Shown here: positions 1 to 8,839 of the stretch, piece after piece
How the letters are laid out: every line of letters begins with the position of its first letter
Numbering within the stretch: position 1 is the first letter of the stretch
IMG/VR virus record: IMGVR_UViG_3300033145_002376
Span: 1 to 35,000 of that record
Reading direction: 5' to 3' (one strand)
From: a virus
Length of the DNA: 35,000 nucleotides
Notes under the pieces: generated by a model
What the model saw: only the letters and a program-made list of their open reading frames with translations
Database searches by the model: none
Told to the model about the DNA's origin: nothing
Translations under genes and position numbers: made by a program

Positions 1-1
1 G

Positions 2-1467
<1,466 letters not shown>

Positions 1468-1519
1468 TTAAAGAAGAAAGATTAATGAGAAGTTTAGAAG
1501 TTAAAGGAGGTTAAAAGCA

Positions 1520-1846
1520 GTGATTCCTGTAAAAGGTAAATATCCAGAAAATTGGAACGAGATAGCTCGCCGAATAAAAGAAAGATACAATTGGAAATGT
1601 GAGAGATGTGGTGTTTCTCACAATCCAAATCCTAAAACTGGTAATACGCTTACTATTCACCATCTTGATGGCGATAAGTCTAACTGTGCTGACTGGAACT
1701 TGGCTTGTCTTTGCCAGAGATGTCATCTTCATATGCAACACATTAATATTTTTCAAGGTTGGCTACTTGACCACTCAGATTGGTTTAAGCCACACCTGAA
1801 AGGATTTTTGGAAAGTATAAAAAGAAAGGAGGCTAACAATGTTTAA
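1520..1846 (+). CDS. HNH endonuclease family protein
   Basis: 108 residues starting at GTG 1520 behind a strong AAAGGAGGT box at 1503-1511. It has the zinc-finger HNH layout: CERCG, then LTIHHLDGDKSN (the catalytic His strand), then NLACLCQRCHLHMQ. HNH proteins of this size are common near phage packaging genes, where they may assist terminase or act as selfish nucleases. Nothing here distinguishes these roles. The four cysteines and the HH pair are intact, so activity is plausible. Confidence 0.85.
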   Translation: MIPVKGKYPENWNEIARRIKERYNWKCERCGVSHNPNPKTGNTLTIHHLDGDKSNCADWNLACLCQRCHLHMQHINIFQGWLLDHSDWFKPHLKGFLESIKRKEANNV

Positions 1847-1866
1847 ATACATAGTTGGAGGAGAAA

Positions 1867-2070
1867 ATGAAATCTGAAATTGGGAAATTAATTAAAGGGA
1901 GATTTGCAGGGGCAACGGTGGAACTTGATGATGGAACCATAGTAATGCTTAATGGCCAGATTATCGGCCCACGGGGCGAGAAGTGGTGGAAGGAAAAGAT
2001 GGAAAAACATAAAAAATGGAGAAGGTCTAATAAAAACAAGGCCAGAACACGCCTTATTTTGCGAAGTTAG
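1867..2070 (+). CDS. small hypothetical protein
   Basis: 67 residues from ATG 1867, preceded by GGAGGAG at 1857-1863; a TTG at 1855 is a weaker alternative. The N-terminal half looks like a small beta-barrel-like segment (ATVELDDGTIVMLNGQII); the C-terminal half is strongly basic and Trp/Lys-rich (EKWWKEKMEKHKKWRR), suggesting nucleic acid contact. I do not recognise a family. It is closely packed between the HNH gene and a radical SAM gene. Confidence 0.6.
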   Translation: MKSEIGKLIKGRFAGATVELDDGTIVMLNGQIIGPRGEKWWKEKMEKHKKWRRSNKNKARTRLILRS

Positions 2071-2087
2071 GAGTGGAGGCAAACTAT

Positions 2088-2924
2088 ATGCCTTTTAAAA
2101 TATTGAGAATATTTCCAAGGCGAACGAGTTTCACCCCGCGGGATAATTTAGTGAGAATTGGTTCTCCAGATTTATTCCGGCCGGATGTGGATGAAGTTCA
2201 TATTTCCTGTTCATTTAGTTGGGATATAGAACGCTGTCAGCAGTTAGTATATGAATGGTCGGAGTATTATCCCGTGGTGAAACTTGGGGGTCCGGCTTGG
2301 TGGAACGGAGACAGCGAGTTTGTAGCAGGTAGATATGTCAAAAAAGGGATTACTTTCACTTCGAGAGGTTGTGATTTCAATTGCCCTTGGTGCCTCGTTC
2401 CTAAAAAGGAGGGGAAATTTAGAGAACTTCCAAATATCGCAATCGGTAATGTAATTCAGGATAATAATATTCTTTTTTCTAACGATAACCATTTGAGAAA
2501 GGTATTCTCGATGCTAAAAACTCAACGGGCAATTCGATTTTTGGGTGGTTTAGATTGTCGTTTATTGAAAGATTGGCATATTGAAGAATTGCAAGGATTG
2601 AGGATTAGGGAACTATGGTTGTCTTTCGATTCTTGGGATCGTAGAAAACACATCATTAAGGCTGTTGAGAAATTGAGGAAAGTGGGGTTCAATAGGAATA
2701 AAATTAGATGTTATGTTCTCGCTGGATTCAATGAACCGATACAAAAAGCTGAAGGAAGACTACGACTTGCATATGAGGTGGGAGCATTGCCTTTTATCCA
2801 AGTTTATCAACCTATTGACAATAAAAAGAGAATGGCTGGCGAGAAGTTAAGGCAGGATAATCTATTTGTAAGGCAATGGTCAAGACCAGCGATAATTAAA
2901 AGTAGGATGGAGAAAAGTAATTGA
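2088..2924 (+). CDS. radical SAM protein (stand-alone)
   Basis: 278 residues. The [4Fe-4S] motif is C95-x3-C99-x2-C102 in SRGCDFNCPWC, the CxxxCxxC signature of the radical SAM superfamily. The cluster sits unusually far from the N-terminus, after about 90 residues that could be a reduced version of the domain seen before the radical SAM core in B12-type or methylthiotransferase-like enzymes. A GLD/LSFD strand pattern follows, as in a TIM-barrel core. I chose ATG 2088 (GGAGG at 2075-2079, spacing 8) over GTG 2073. There is no SPASM cysteine cluster at the C-terminus, unlike the enzyme at 33493. The substrate is unknown; base or tRNA modification are options but unsupported. Confidence 0.85.
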   Translation: MPFKILRIFPRRTSFTPRDNLVRIGSPDLFRPDVDEVHISCSFSWDIERCQQLVYEWSEYYPVVKLGGPAWWNGDSEFVAGRYVKKGITFTSRGCDFNCPWCLVPKKEGKFRELPNIAIGNVIQDNNILFSNDNHLRKVFSMLKTQRAIRFLGGLDCRLLKDWHIEELQGLRIRELWLSFDSWDRRKHIIKAVEKLRKVGFNRNKIRCYVLAGFNEPIQKAEGRLRLAYEVGALPFIQVYQPIDNKKRMAGEKLRQDNLFVRQWSRPAIIKSRMEKSN

Positions 2925-3103
2925 AAGATATAGTTTTACAATTCAAAAATTTTCTGTACCGGGAAAGAAAAACTGAAGATGAGAAGAGGGAATTTTTACG
3001 TGATTTAGAGGAGTTGCCTAATTGGGGGCGAATTATTCCTGAAATTGTAGAAGGCAAAATTAAAGGAATTAAAATTGATTTGGAGATTAGATTTGGAAAA
3101 TAG
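2921..3103 (+). CDS. small hypothetical protein
   Basis: 60 residues from TTG 2921, whose bases overlap the TGA of the radical SAM gene, so translation is probably coupled. An AGGATGGAG stretch lies about 8 bases upstream. It is mainly helical and charged (RERKTEDEKREFLRDLEELPNW) with a basic tail. No family recognised. Its stop codon forms the foot of the first of three tandem hairpins. Confidence 0.5.
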   Translation: MKDIVLQFKNFLYRERKTEDEKREFLRDLEELPNWGRIIPEIVEGKIKGIKIDLEIRFGK

Positions 3104-3268
3104 GCGAGGAATGCTATGGGAAGTATACTTGCCTTTACTTTGCTTCCTTGCCTGAATAAAAAATGGGGAGAGATGCTGAAAGAACAGTGATTGCATTTGG
3201 TTTGCTTTCTCCCTTCACTTGGCGGGAATGCTAATAAATGTATAGTTAAATGGAAATTGCTTCCCGCC
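3102..3268 (+). ncRNA. Three tandem hairpins of one architecture (putative structured RNA array)
   Basis: Seen directly: hairpin A pairs 3102-3111 with 3144-3153; B pairs 3165-3173 with 3206-3214; C pairs 3221-3228 with 3261-3268. In all three the stem is followed on the 5' side by a single bulged T (3112, 3174, 3229), then a GC/GC two-pair step, then a loop of exactly 27 nt (3115-3141, 3177-3203, 3232-3258). Stem sequences differ but keep pairing (for example GGCGAGG/CCTTGCC, GGGAGAG/TTCTCCC, GGCGGGA/TCCCGCC), so changes are compensated. Loops begin with T and end with TT. This is the main content of the gene-poor stretch 3104-3425. Function unknown; ncRNA and DNA-level protein-binding array are both possible. 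Confidence 0.6.
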
Positions 3269-3325
3269 AAAATTGAAAATTAGTGAAATAGCTAACAACT
3301 TAGCTACAGCGGAAGAACCGAATCT

Positions 3326-3381
3326 GGCGAGTTGTATCAATTCTCTTGAGAGAGAGATATTGGTATAGCTCGCCTTTTTTT
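3326..3381 (+). terminator. Strong Rho-independent terminator
   Basis: 3326-3339 pairs with 3361-3374 over 14 continuous base pairs (GGCGAG... with ...CTCGCC, including four G:U pairs); A-T pairs and a TCTCT/AGAGA inner helix extend it, and seven T follow at 3375-3381. It closes the transcript carrying the methyltransferase/radical SAM genes and the hairpin array, and lies just before the sigma-like gene. Confidence 0.85.
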
Positions 3382-3425
3382 ATGAATATGGTTAAAAAGT
3401 GGTTACCAAGAAGTATAAGTAGGGG

Positions 3426-3746
3426 ATGATGAAAAATTTTTCCGAATTAGATAAGTGGGATGATGAGGGTAATATTTTGCCCTTTGAGGAAACCATTACA
3501 GAAGAAGATAATGTTTTTTTTGATAATGGAATATCCGCAAATTTTACCGATGGACAAAAACTTTTGTTACGATTTGGATTTTCAAAACTAACTCAAAAAC
3601 AAAAAGAGGTTATTGAAAAAATTTACTTTAAGGGAAAAAGCGATACTGAAATAGCGGAAGAATTACATATTACACGAGTAGCAGTTACTAAACATCATCA
3701 GTTAGCACTTAAAAAATTAAGAAAAATTTGTCTTGGCAATAATTAG
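3426..3746 (+). CDS. sigma-70 region 4-like transcription regulator
   Basis: 106 residues. The C-terminal 50 residues read LTQKQKEVIEKIYFKGKSDTEI... then EELHITRVAVTKHHQLALKK, the helix-turn-helix of sigma-70 region 4 that contacts the -35 element. The N-terminal part is acidic and has no region 2, so it cannot be a complete sigma factor; phage late regulators of the ArpU or sigma-like type have this form. It follows a strong terminator and precedes the packaging genes, which suits a late-gene activator (inference). The start is uncertain: ATG 3426 or ATG 3429, with only AGGGG immediately upstream. Confidence 0.75.
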   Translation: MMKNFSELDKWDDEGNILPFEETITEEDNVFFDNGISANFTDGQKLLLRFGFSKLTQKQKEVIEKIYFKGKSDTEIAEELHITRVAVTKHHQLALKKLRKICLGNN

Positions 3747-3769
3747 GAGCGTGGGCTGTGACCGCCTAA

Positions 3770-3781
3770 ACGATATATCGT
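3770..3781. other. 12-bp perfect palindrome ACGATATATCGT
   Basis: A perfect palindrome in the 57-bp gap between the sigma-like gene and the second HNH gene. It could be an operator for a dimeric repressor or a chance AT-rich palindrome; only one copy was noticed. Confidence 0.3.
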
Positions 3782-3803
3782 ATGAAGGGGATTAAAGTGG
3801 GAA

Positions 3804-4055
3804 ATGAAAAAATGGCAAGCAAGGAGACGAGAGGATAAATTAAAACAATACGCGTATTATCTTGACCATCCGAAATGTGAGGTATGTGGGAGGCCTGCTA
3901 TTCAAGTGCACGAGATAAAATATAGGTCGCAATGCGGAAAATGTATTGAAAATAATATGATTGCATTATGTCTAAATTGTCATCTCCGGGCTCATTTCAG
4001 GAAAAAGCCCTGGCTAACAAAAAATGAATTATTAAGGATCAAAAATGCCCGATGA
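3804..4055 (+). CDS. HNH endonuclease-like protein
   Basis: 83 residues: a basic N-terminal helix (KKWQARRREDKLKQY), then CEVCG, VHEIKYRSQCG, and NMIALCLNCHLRAHF. These give the paired CxxC zinc ligands and the His of the HNH strand. This short form is typical of phage HNH proteins next to terminase, where HK97 gp74-like enzymes stimulate packaging; that role is inferred from family and location. The next gene overlaps its 3' end by 11 bases. Confidence 0.8.
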   Translation: MKKWQARRREDKLKQYAYYLDHPKCEVCGRPAIQVHEIKYRSQCGKCIENNMIALCLNCHLRAHFRKKPWLTKNELLRIKNAR

Positions 4056-4242
4056 ATGGATAACATTTAAATGCAGAATGCCCATTGGAGCTTTCAGGTT
4101 ATTGGAGAATGAGTTGGAAAGAATTAGATTGTTAGCTGACATAGACCCTGAGGATAGGTTATCCCAGGAGGTCAAGGATGGGCTTTGCCTAGAATATATT
4201 ATAGCTGAAAGCAGTAATACGCCTGATGAGAGTGTAGTATGA
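4045..4242 (+). CDS. small acidic hypothetical protein
   Basis: 65 residues from ATG 4045, overlapping the HNH gene upstream and the ParB-methyltransferase gene downstream (ATG 4239), so it is part of a tightly coupled operon. It is acidic, with a predicted helix FRLLENELERIRLLADI. No domain recognised. Confidence 0.6.
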   Translation: MPDEWITFKCRMPIGAFRLLENELERIRLLADIDPEDRLSQEVKDGLCLEYIIAESSNTPDESVV

Positions 4243-5429
4243 AAATAGTAAAGATGAAATTAGCTGACATTCAGCCAGCTTTATATAATCCTCGTAAGGA
4301 TTTAAAGCCTAGTGATCCTGAATATGAGAAGCTAAAGAGGAGTATTGAGGAATTTGATTGTGTGGAACCGCTTATATGGAACCGAAGATCCCATAGGTTA
4401 ATCGGGGGGCACCAGAGATTAAAAATTTTAAAAGAGAAAGGAATTAGGGAATTTGAGGTCTCAGTCGTTGACCTCAATGAGCAAAAAGAGAAGGCTTTAA
4501 ATTTAGCTCTCAATAAGATTCAGGGAGACTGGGATTTTGGCAAATTAGCCGATTTATTGGTTGAGCTGGACGATGGGCAATTTGATATGGAGCTTACGGG
4601 ATTTGATGAGAAGGAATTGGAGGAGATAGCCAACTGGACACCAGAGGAAGTTAAGGAAGATGATTTTGATGCGGGGGAAGAAGCGGAGAAGATAAAAGAG
4701 CCGAAAAGCAAGAGAGGAGAAATTTATAAGTTAGGCAGGCATAGATTGATGTGCGGAGATGCAACGAGCAGGGAAGATGTGGAGAGACTCATGGACGGGA
4801 AGAAGGCGGATTTATTGCTAACAGACCCGCCTTATGGAGTGGACTATGGAATGACTAATAATAAAAGATATAAAAAGAGAAGCATAGAAGGAGATAAACC
4901 AATAGACTACCAAAACATTCTTAAATTTATTCCATTAATCAAATTTTATCTTAAAAATTCTTTCTATATTTGCGGGTCTGATAAAACTATAGAGAAACTT
5001 ATATTAGCTTTGAGGAGTGCTGGTGCTCACATAAGTTGCTTGATTATATGGGCAAAAGACCATCCTGTGTTGGGAATGGGTGATTATAATAGCCAGCACG
5101 AAATTTTAGTTTATGGATGGTTTTGTGATAAGCATAAATTTTACGGAGATCATACGCAAAAAACATTATGGGAAATTCAGCGGCCTATTAAATCAGAATT
5201 ACATCCCACTCAAAAACCAATCGAGCTATGCAGCCGAGCAATAAAAAACAGTAGCAAAAGAGATGATATAGTATTAGACTTATTTAGTGGTTCAGGGTCA
5301 GTGTTGATAGCAGCGGAAGGGCTAAATAGACGCTGTTTTATGATGGAAATAGACCCCATTTATATTGATGTAATTATAAATCGTTGGGAAAAATTTACAG
5401 GAAATAAGGCAAGGTTAATTGAAAATTAA
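4239..5429 (+). CDS. ParB-like domain fused to DNA methyltransferase
   Basis: 396 residues. Residues 1-90 are a ParB/Srx-type domain: an IQPALYNPRKD-like opening and the phosphate-binding GGHQR at 56-60. Residues from about 160 are a beta-class amino-methyltransferase: DPPYG at 196-200, HPTQKP, and FSGSG at 349-353 followed by a CFMMEIDPIY strand. The fusion is known from phages and mobile elements; the ParB-like part probably gives DNA binding or nicking and the second part methylates adenine or cytosine. It is the third DNA methyltransferase in the window. The start overlaps the previous gene's stop region. Confidence 0.92.
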   Translation: MKIVKMKLADIQPALYNPRKDLKPSDPEYEKLKRSIEEFDCVEPLIWNRRSHRLIGGHQRLKILKEKGIREFEVSVVDLNEQKEKALNLALNKIQGDWDFGKLADLLVELDDGQFDMELTGFDEKELEEIANWTPEEVKEDDFDAGEEAEKIKEPKSKRGEIYKLGRHRLMCGDATSREDVERLMDGKKADLLLTDPPYGVDYGMTNNKRYKKRSIEGDKPIDYQNILKFIPLIKFYLKNSFYICGSDKTIEKLILALRSAGAHISCLIIWAKDHPVLGMGDYNSQHEILVYGWFCDKHKFYGDHTQKTLWEIQRPIKSELHPTQKPIELCSRAIKNSSKRDDIVLDLFSGSGSVLIAAEGLNRRCFMMEIDPIYIDVIINRWEKFTGNKARLIEN

Positions 5430-5928
5430 GCAAAGTAGATATGGTAAACTAGGAATAGTAATTTACAGTTTATATAAAGGAGATAGGGAATTCTCCAAGT
5501 GGTTGAAAAGCCGAAAGCATAGATTGGTAAATCATAAAAAATTAGACGAGGAAGAATTGCAGTGGATAATTATAGATAGAGTAGCTTTATTATTAAAAGG
5601 AATGAATTTTAACATTATAACTATTCCTCCGTGTAAGCATAGGAGACGACCAAGAGAGGCGTTTATTGGCCATATAGCGAAAATGCTATCTGCCAAATTA
5701 GATATAGATTTTGTTATTACTTTAAAAGACCATATTGAGCAGATGCGAACTTTAAAAGATAGATTGAGAAGGCCACTGAAGAATTACTTTGTAAAGCAGG
5801 AAGTTACCGGTAAAAAGATACTCTTGCTTGATGATTTTGTTTACACGGGAATAACAATGTATAGAGCAAAGAAAACATTAGAGGAAATGGGGAACGAGGT
5901 ATATCCTTTAGCATTAACGCAGAGATGA
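5419..5928 (+). CDS. phosphoribosyltransferase-like protein
   Basis: 169 residues from TTG 5419, overlapping the methyltransferase end by 11 bases. The segment KKILLLDDFVYTGITM (132-147) matches the PRPP-binding loop of type I phosphoribosyltransferases (hydrophobic strand, DD, TG-T), close to ComF-like proteins. PPCKHRRR at 70-77 could be the catalytic-loop region. The product might salvage a base for nucleotide synthesis or DNA modification, but substrate residues cannot be assigned. Its place between a DNA-modification gene and terminase is notable. Confidence 0.75.
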   Translation: MKIKQSRYGKLGIVIYSLYKGDREFSKWLKSRKHRLVNHKKLDEEELQWIIIDRVALLLKGMNFNIITIPPCKHRRRPREAFIGHIAKMLSAKLDIDFVITLKDHIEQMRTLKDRLRRPLKNYFVKQEVTGKKILLLDDFVYTGITMYRAKKTLEEMGNEVYPLALTQR

Positions 5929-5935
5929 AATAGAG

Positions 5936-6388
5936 ATGGCTAAACTAATTCATAAAGAAACTTTAAGGCATAGAGAAGCGTTTGAGTATTTCTACAGTTT
6001 AGGAGACAAAAGAAGTTTAGCTCAGGTTGAGAATAAGTTTAGGATTTCTGAGCAAACCGCGATTAACTGGAGTTATTCTTTTAATTGGAAAGAACGGGTA
6101 GAGCAACGAGACATAGAGAATGCTAAAAAGCTCGCTCAAAAGACCGATATGTCAATTGTGAATACCAAAGCTAACTACCGAAAGGAAATAAAAGACAGTT
6201 TGAGGATTATCCGAGCCGCAATAGGGACAGCAATCCTAAAGCTTAAAAGTGGGGAATTAACGGTATATAGTATGGCAGATTTGAATCAGCTGATTACGGC
6301 ACAGGATAAGCTAATGAAACTTGATTTACTTATGATGGGCGAAGCAACTGAGAAAGAAGAGCATAAGATTACTTTTGAAGATGTCTGA
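5936..6388 (+). CDS. terS: terminase small subunit
   Basis: 150 residues, next to the large terminase. Residues 27-51 form a helix-turn-helix-like segment (SLAQVENKFRISEQTAINWS) as expected for the DNA-recognition domain; helical oligomerisation segments follow and the tail is acidic. It recognises the packaging site and loads DNA onto the large subunit. The call rests on HTH, length and position rather than a diagnostic signature. Confidence 0.8.
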   Translation: MAKLIHKETLRHREAFEYFYSLGDKRSLAQVENKFRISEQTAINWSYSFNWKERVEQRDIENAKKLAQKTDMSIVNTKANYRKEIKDSLRIIRAAIGTAILKLKSGELTVYSMADLNQLITAQDKLMKLDLLMMGEATEKEEHKITFEDV

Positions 6389-7559
6389 AATAAGAGTTAA
6401 ACGAATTGGCAAGTTTACTCGCTTTTTGAAAATCAGCAAGAAGAGAATAAATATAATCTATGGAGGAGCAGGCTCCGGTAAAAGCTATGCAATGGCTCAA
6501 TTCTTTATCAGGGAATTCTATGAAGGTCAAAATGAGCGATTCCTTGTTCTTCGAAAAACATTACCATCCCTGCGGATCACTGCTTATAAGCTCATTCTTG
6601 ATTTGATACGAGAATATAATTTACCACGGAAATTAAACAAGAGTGAGATGGTTCTTTCTTATGGTAACAATGAGATGTTGTTCAAAAGTCTTGATGACCC
6701 TGAGAAAATAAAATCTTTTGAAGCCTCAAAGATATGGGTAGAGGAAGCAAACGAGATAAGCTACGATGACTTTTTACAGTTGAATTTAAGGCTTCGTTGG
6801 CGAGGTGGGAGAGAACATAAAATCTATCTTACTTTTAATCCTATTTCAAAACTTCATTGGCTTTATACTAAAATGATTGAAGGTAACAGAAATGATGTAG
6901 CAATTCATCAAAGCAACTATAAAGACAATCCTTTTCTTTCTCAAGATTATATAGATGAACTGGAAGACCTAAAAAATCAGGATGAGAATTATTACAAGAT
7001 TTACACGCTTGGGGAGTGGGGAGTCTTAAAAAACATCATTTACAGTAATTATGACCTCATTGATGAATGGCCCGGAGGAATTGACGAGGTTATATATGGT
7101 TTAGATTTTGGCTACAATAATGAATCAGCTCTTTTAAAAATCGGCATCTGGGATAATGAGCCTTACTTACGAGAACTTCTCTACGAGACACACTTAACAA
7201 ATGAGGATTTAATTGAAAAATTAAAGAGGCTAATCCCGAATAAAAGTAGCTATATTTACGCAGACTCAGCCGAACCCGCAAGGATCGAGGAGATACACAG
7301 AGCCGGGTTTAACATTTACCCAGCGGATAAATCAGTAAAAGACGGGATTGATTTTGTTAAGAGACAGAAATGCCATATTCTAAAAAGTAGTGTTAATTTG
7401 ATAAAAGAAGTTGGGGGGTATAAGTATAAAGAGGATAAAGATGGTAATGTTCTGGAGGAGCCGTTAAAATTTAGAGATCATTTGATGGATTGCTTAAGGT
7501 ATGGACTATATACTCATCTAAAAGACAAAAACAGAGGCTCATTGTTTTATCCATTATAG
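6381..7559 (+). CDS. terL: terminase large subunit, PBSX/XtmB-like
   Basis: 392 residues from ATG 6381 (TTG 6375 is possible). Walker A is GGAGSGKS at 28-35, Walker B KIWVEEAN at 117-124, and a TFNP coupling motif follows. The C-terminal nuclease domain begins with YGLDFGYNNES near residue 237, carries a YADSAEPARI strand, and ends with a DHLMDCLRYG motif. This is the packaging motor ATPase and headful or cos nuclease. The length and short N-terminus fit the PBSX family. The start overlaps terS, so the two are translationally coupled. Confidence 0.95.
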   Translation: MSEIRVKRIGKFTRFLKISKKRINIIYGGAGSGKSYAMAQFFIREFYEGQNERFLVLRKTLPSLRITAYKLILDLIREYNLPRKLNKSEMVLSYGNNEMLFKSLDDPEKIKSFEASKIWVEEANEISYDDFLQLNLRLRWRGGREHKIYLTFNPISKLHWLYTKMIEGNRNDVAIHQSNYKDNPFLSQDYIDELEDLKNQDENYYKIYTLGEWGVLKNIIYSNYDLIDEWPGGIDEVIYGLDFGYNNESALLKIGIWDNEPYLRELLYETHLTNEDLIEKLKRLIPNKSSYIYADSAEPARIEEIHRAGFNIYPADKSVKDGIDFVKRQKCHILKSSVNLIKEVGGYKYKEDKDGNVLEEPLKFRDHLMDCLRYGLYTHLKDKNRGSLFYPL

Positions 7560-7570
7560 GTGAAAAATCA

Positions 7571-8839
7571 ATGTCAATAATATCAAAGTTTACAGGATTA
7601 TTCAAGAAAAATGATAATCGTTATATATCCTCTATGGGGGGCTCTATGGGATTTTACTCTTCTTTGGGTGAGATGCAGCCTACTGATTTTGAGGCTCAAG
7701 TAAGGGCTTATCGTAGTTGGGTATTTGCGTGTGTCTCAAAGATTGCGGGGGGAGTAGCTCAATGTTCCTTAAGATTATATCACAAAAAGGGGGAGAAAAT
7801 AGAGGAGATAACCGAGCATCCATTTCTTGATTTAATGAAGAATGTTAATCCTTTTATGAATGAGTATGAGCTGAAAGAGAATACGGTTATATTTCTGAAG
7901 CTTACCGGGAATTGCTATTGGTATCCAGTAAGCAATGGATTAGGAGTACCAGCCGAGCTCTGGGTTATACCGGCCCAGCAAATGAAGATTATCCCGGATA
8001 AAGAGAAATTCATAAAAGGTTATATGTATCAAAGGGGAATGAATAAAATAGCATTTGATGAGACCGAGATAATTCATTTCAAAGAACCTAATCCCCATAA
8101 TTTATACTATGGAATGGGGCCTCTTGTGGCTGCTGCTTATGCCTACGATATAAACAGGTCGATGAAAAAATATGAAAAGGGGTTGTTTAAGAATTTAGCC
8201 CGGCCAGACGCGGTATTAAAAACAGAACAAAATTTAAACGAAGAAGAAATTAAAAAACTTCGTGAGCAGTGGCATCAGGTATATGGCGGAGTAAAAAATG
8301 TGGGCAAGGTGGGAATATTAACTCAGGGAACTGATATTAAGCCACTTTCCTTCTCTCCCCGCGAGATAGCTTTTTTACAGGGGAGTAAGGTTACTCGTGA
8401 TGAGATTGCAGCAATATTTGGCGTGCCCAAAAGTATGCTTACTACTGATGATGTGAATCGCGCCAACGCGCAAGCCGGGGAGCATTCATTTGCTAAAAAT
8501 ACTGTTTTACCGGTTCTGCGGAGAATTCAGGAAAAAATAAATGAGAAACTATTACCTCGATACGACAAAAATTTGTTTTGTAAGTTTGACTCGCCCGTTC
8601 CTGAAGATGAGGAATTGCGATTGAAGACTATCGATACTCATCTAAGGACGGGATATTCCTCGATAAATGAAGAGAGGCAGATAGACGGGCAGGAAGAGGT
8701 TGAGTGGGGGAAAACGCCTTATTTGCCCCTTAATCTTATGCCTATAGGTTCTACTCCTGAAAAGGAGATAAATGAGGTATCTCAAAAAATTGCAGAGAGA
8801 GTTAGGGAAAAATTAAATGCTGCATCTGCTACAAAGTAA
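7571..8839 (+). CDS. portal protein, HK97-type
   Basis: 422 residues. SWVFACVSKIAGGVAQCSLRL near the N-terminus, the IPAQQM/DEIIHFKEPNP region and IAAIFGVPKSML near the centre are characteristic of HK97-family portals, which form the dodecameric DNA channel at one capsid vertex. I chose ATG 7571, 11 bases after the terL stop with AGGTG 8 bases upstream, instead of an upstream TTG at 7490 that would lie inside terL. No truncation is apparent. Confidence 0.93.
   Translation: MSIISKFTGLFKKNDNRYISSMGGSMGFYSSLGEMQPTDFEAQVRAYRSWVFACVSKIAGGVAQCSLRLYHKKGEKIEEITEHPFLDLMKNVNPFMNEYELKENTVIFLKLTGNCYWYPVSNGLGVPAELWVIPAQQMKIIPDKEKFIKGYMYQRGMNKIAFDETEIIHFKEPNPHNLYYGMGPLVAAAYAYDINRSMKKYEKGLFKNLARPDAVLKTEQNLNEEEIKKLREQWHQVYGGVKNVGKVGILTQGTDIKPLSFSPREIAFLQGSKVTRDEIAAIFGVPKSMLTTDDVNRANAQAGEHSFAKNTVLPVLRRIQEKINEKLLPRYDKNLFCKFDSPVPEDEELRLKTIDTHLRTGYSSINEERQIDGQEEVEWGKTPYLPLNLMPIGSTPEKEINEVSQKIAERVREKLNAASATK

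Noticed and set aside
3102-3268. CRISPR array
   Set aside because: The conserved part is paired architecture, not sequence; spacing and unit sequences vary and only three units exist.
2896-3270. 124-aa minus-strand frame covering the hairpin array
   Set aside because: It runs antisense to the 60-aa gene and the three hairpins; composition is non-protein-like and all supported genes are on the + strand.
3382-3429. 15-aa leader peptide frame before the sigma-like gene
   Set aside because: It begins directly after the terminator T-run with no ribosome binding site; too short to support.
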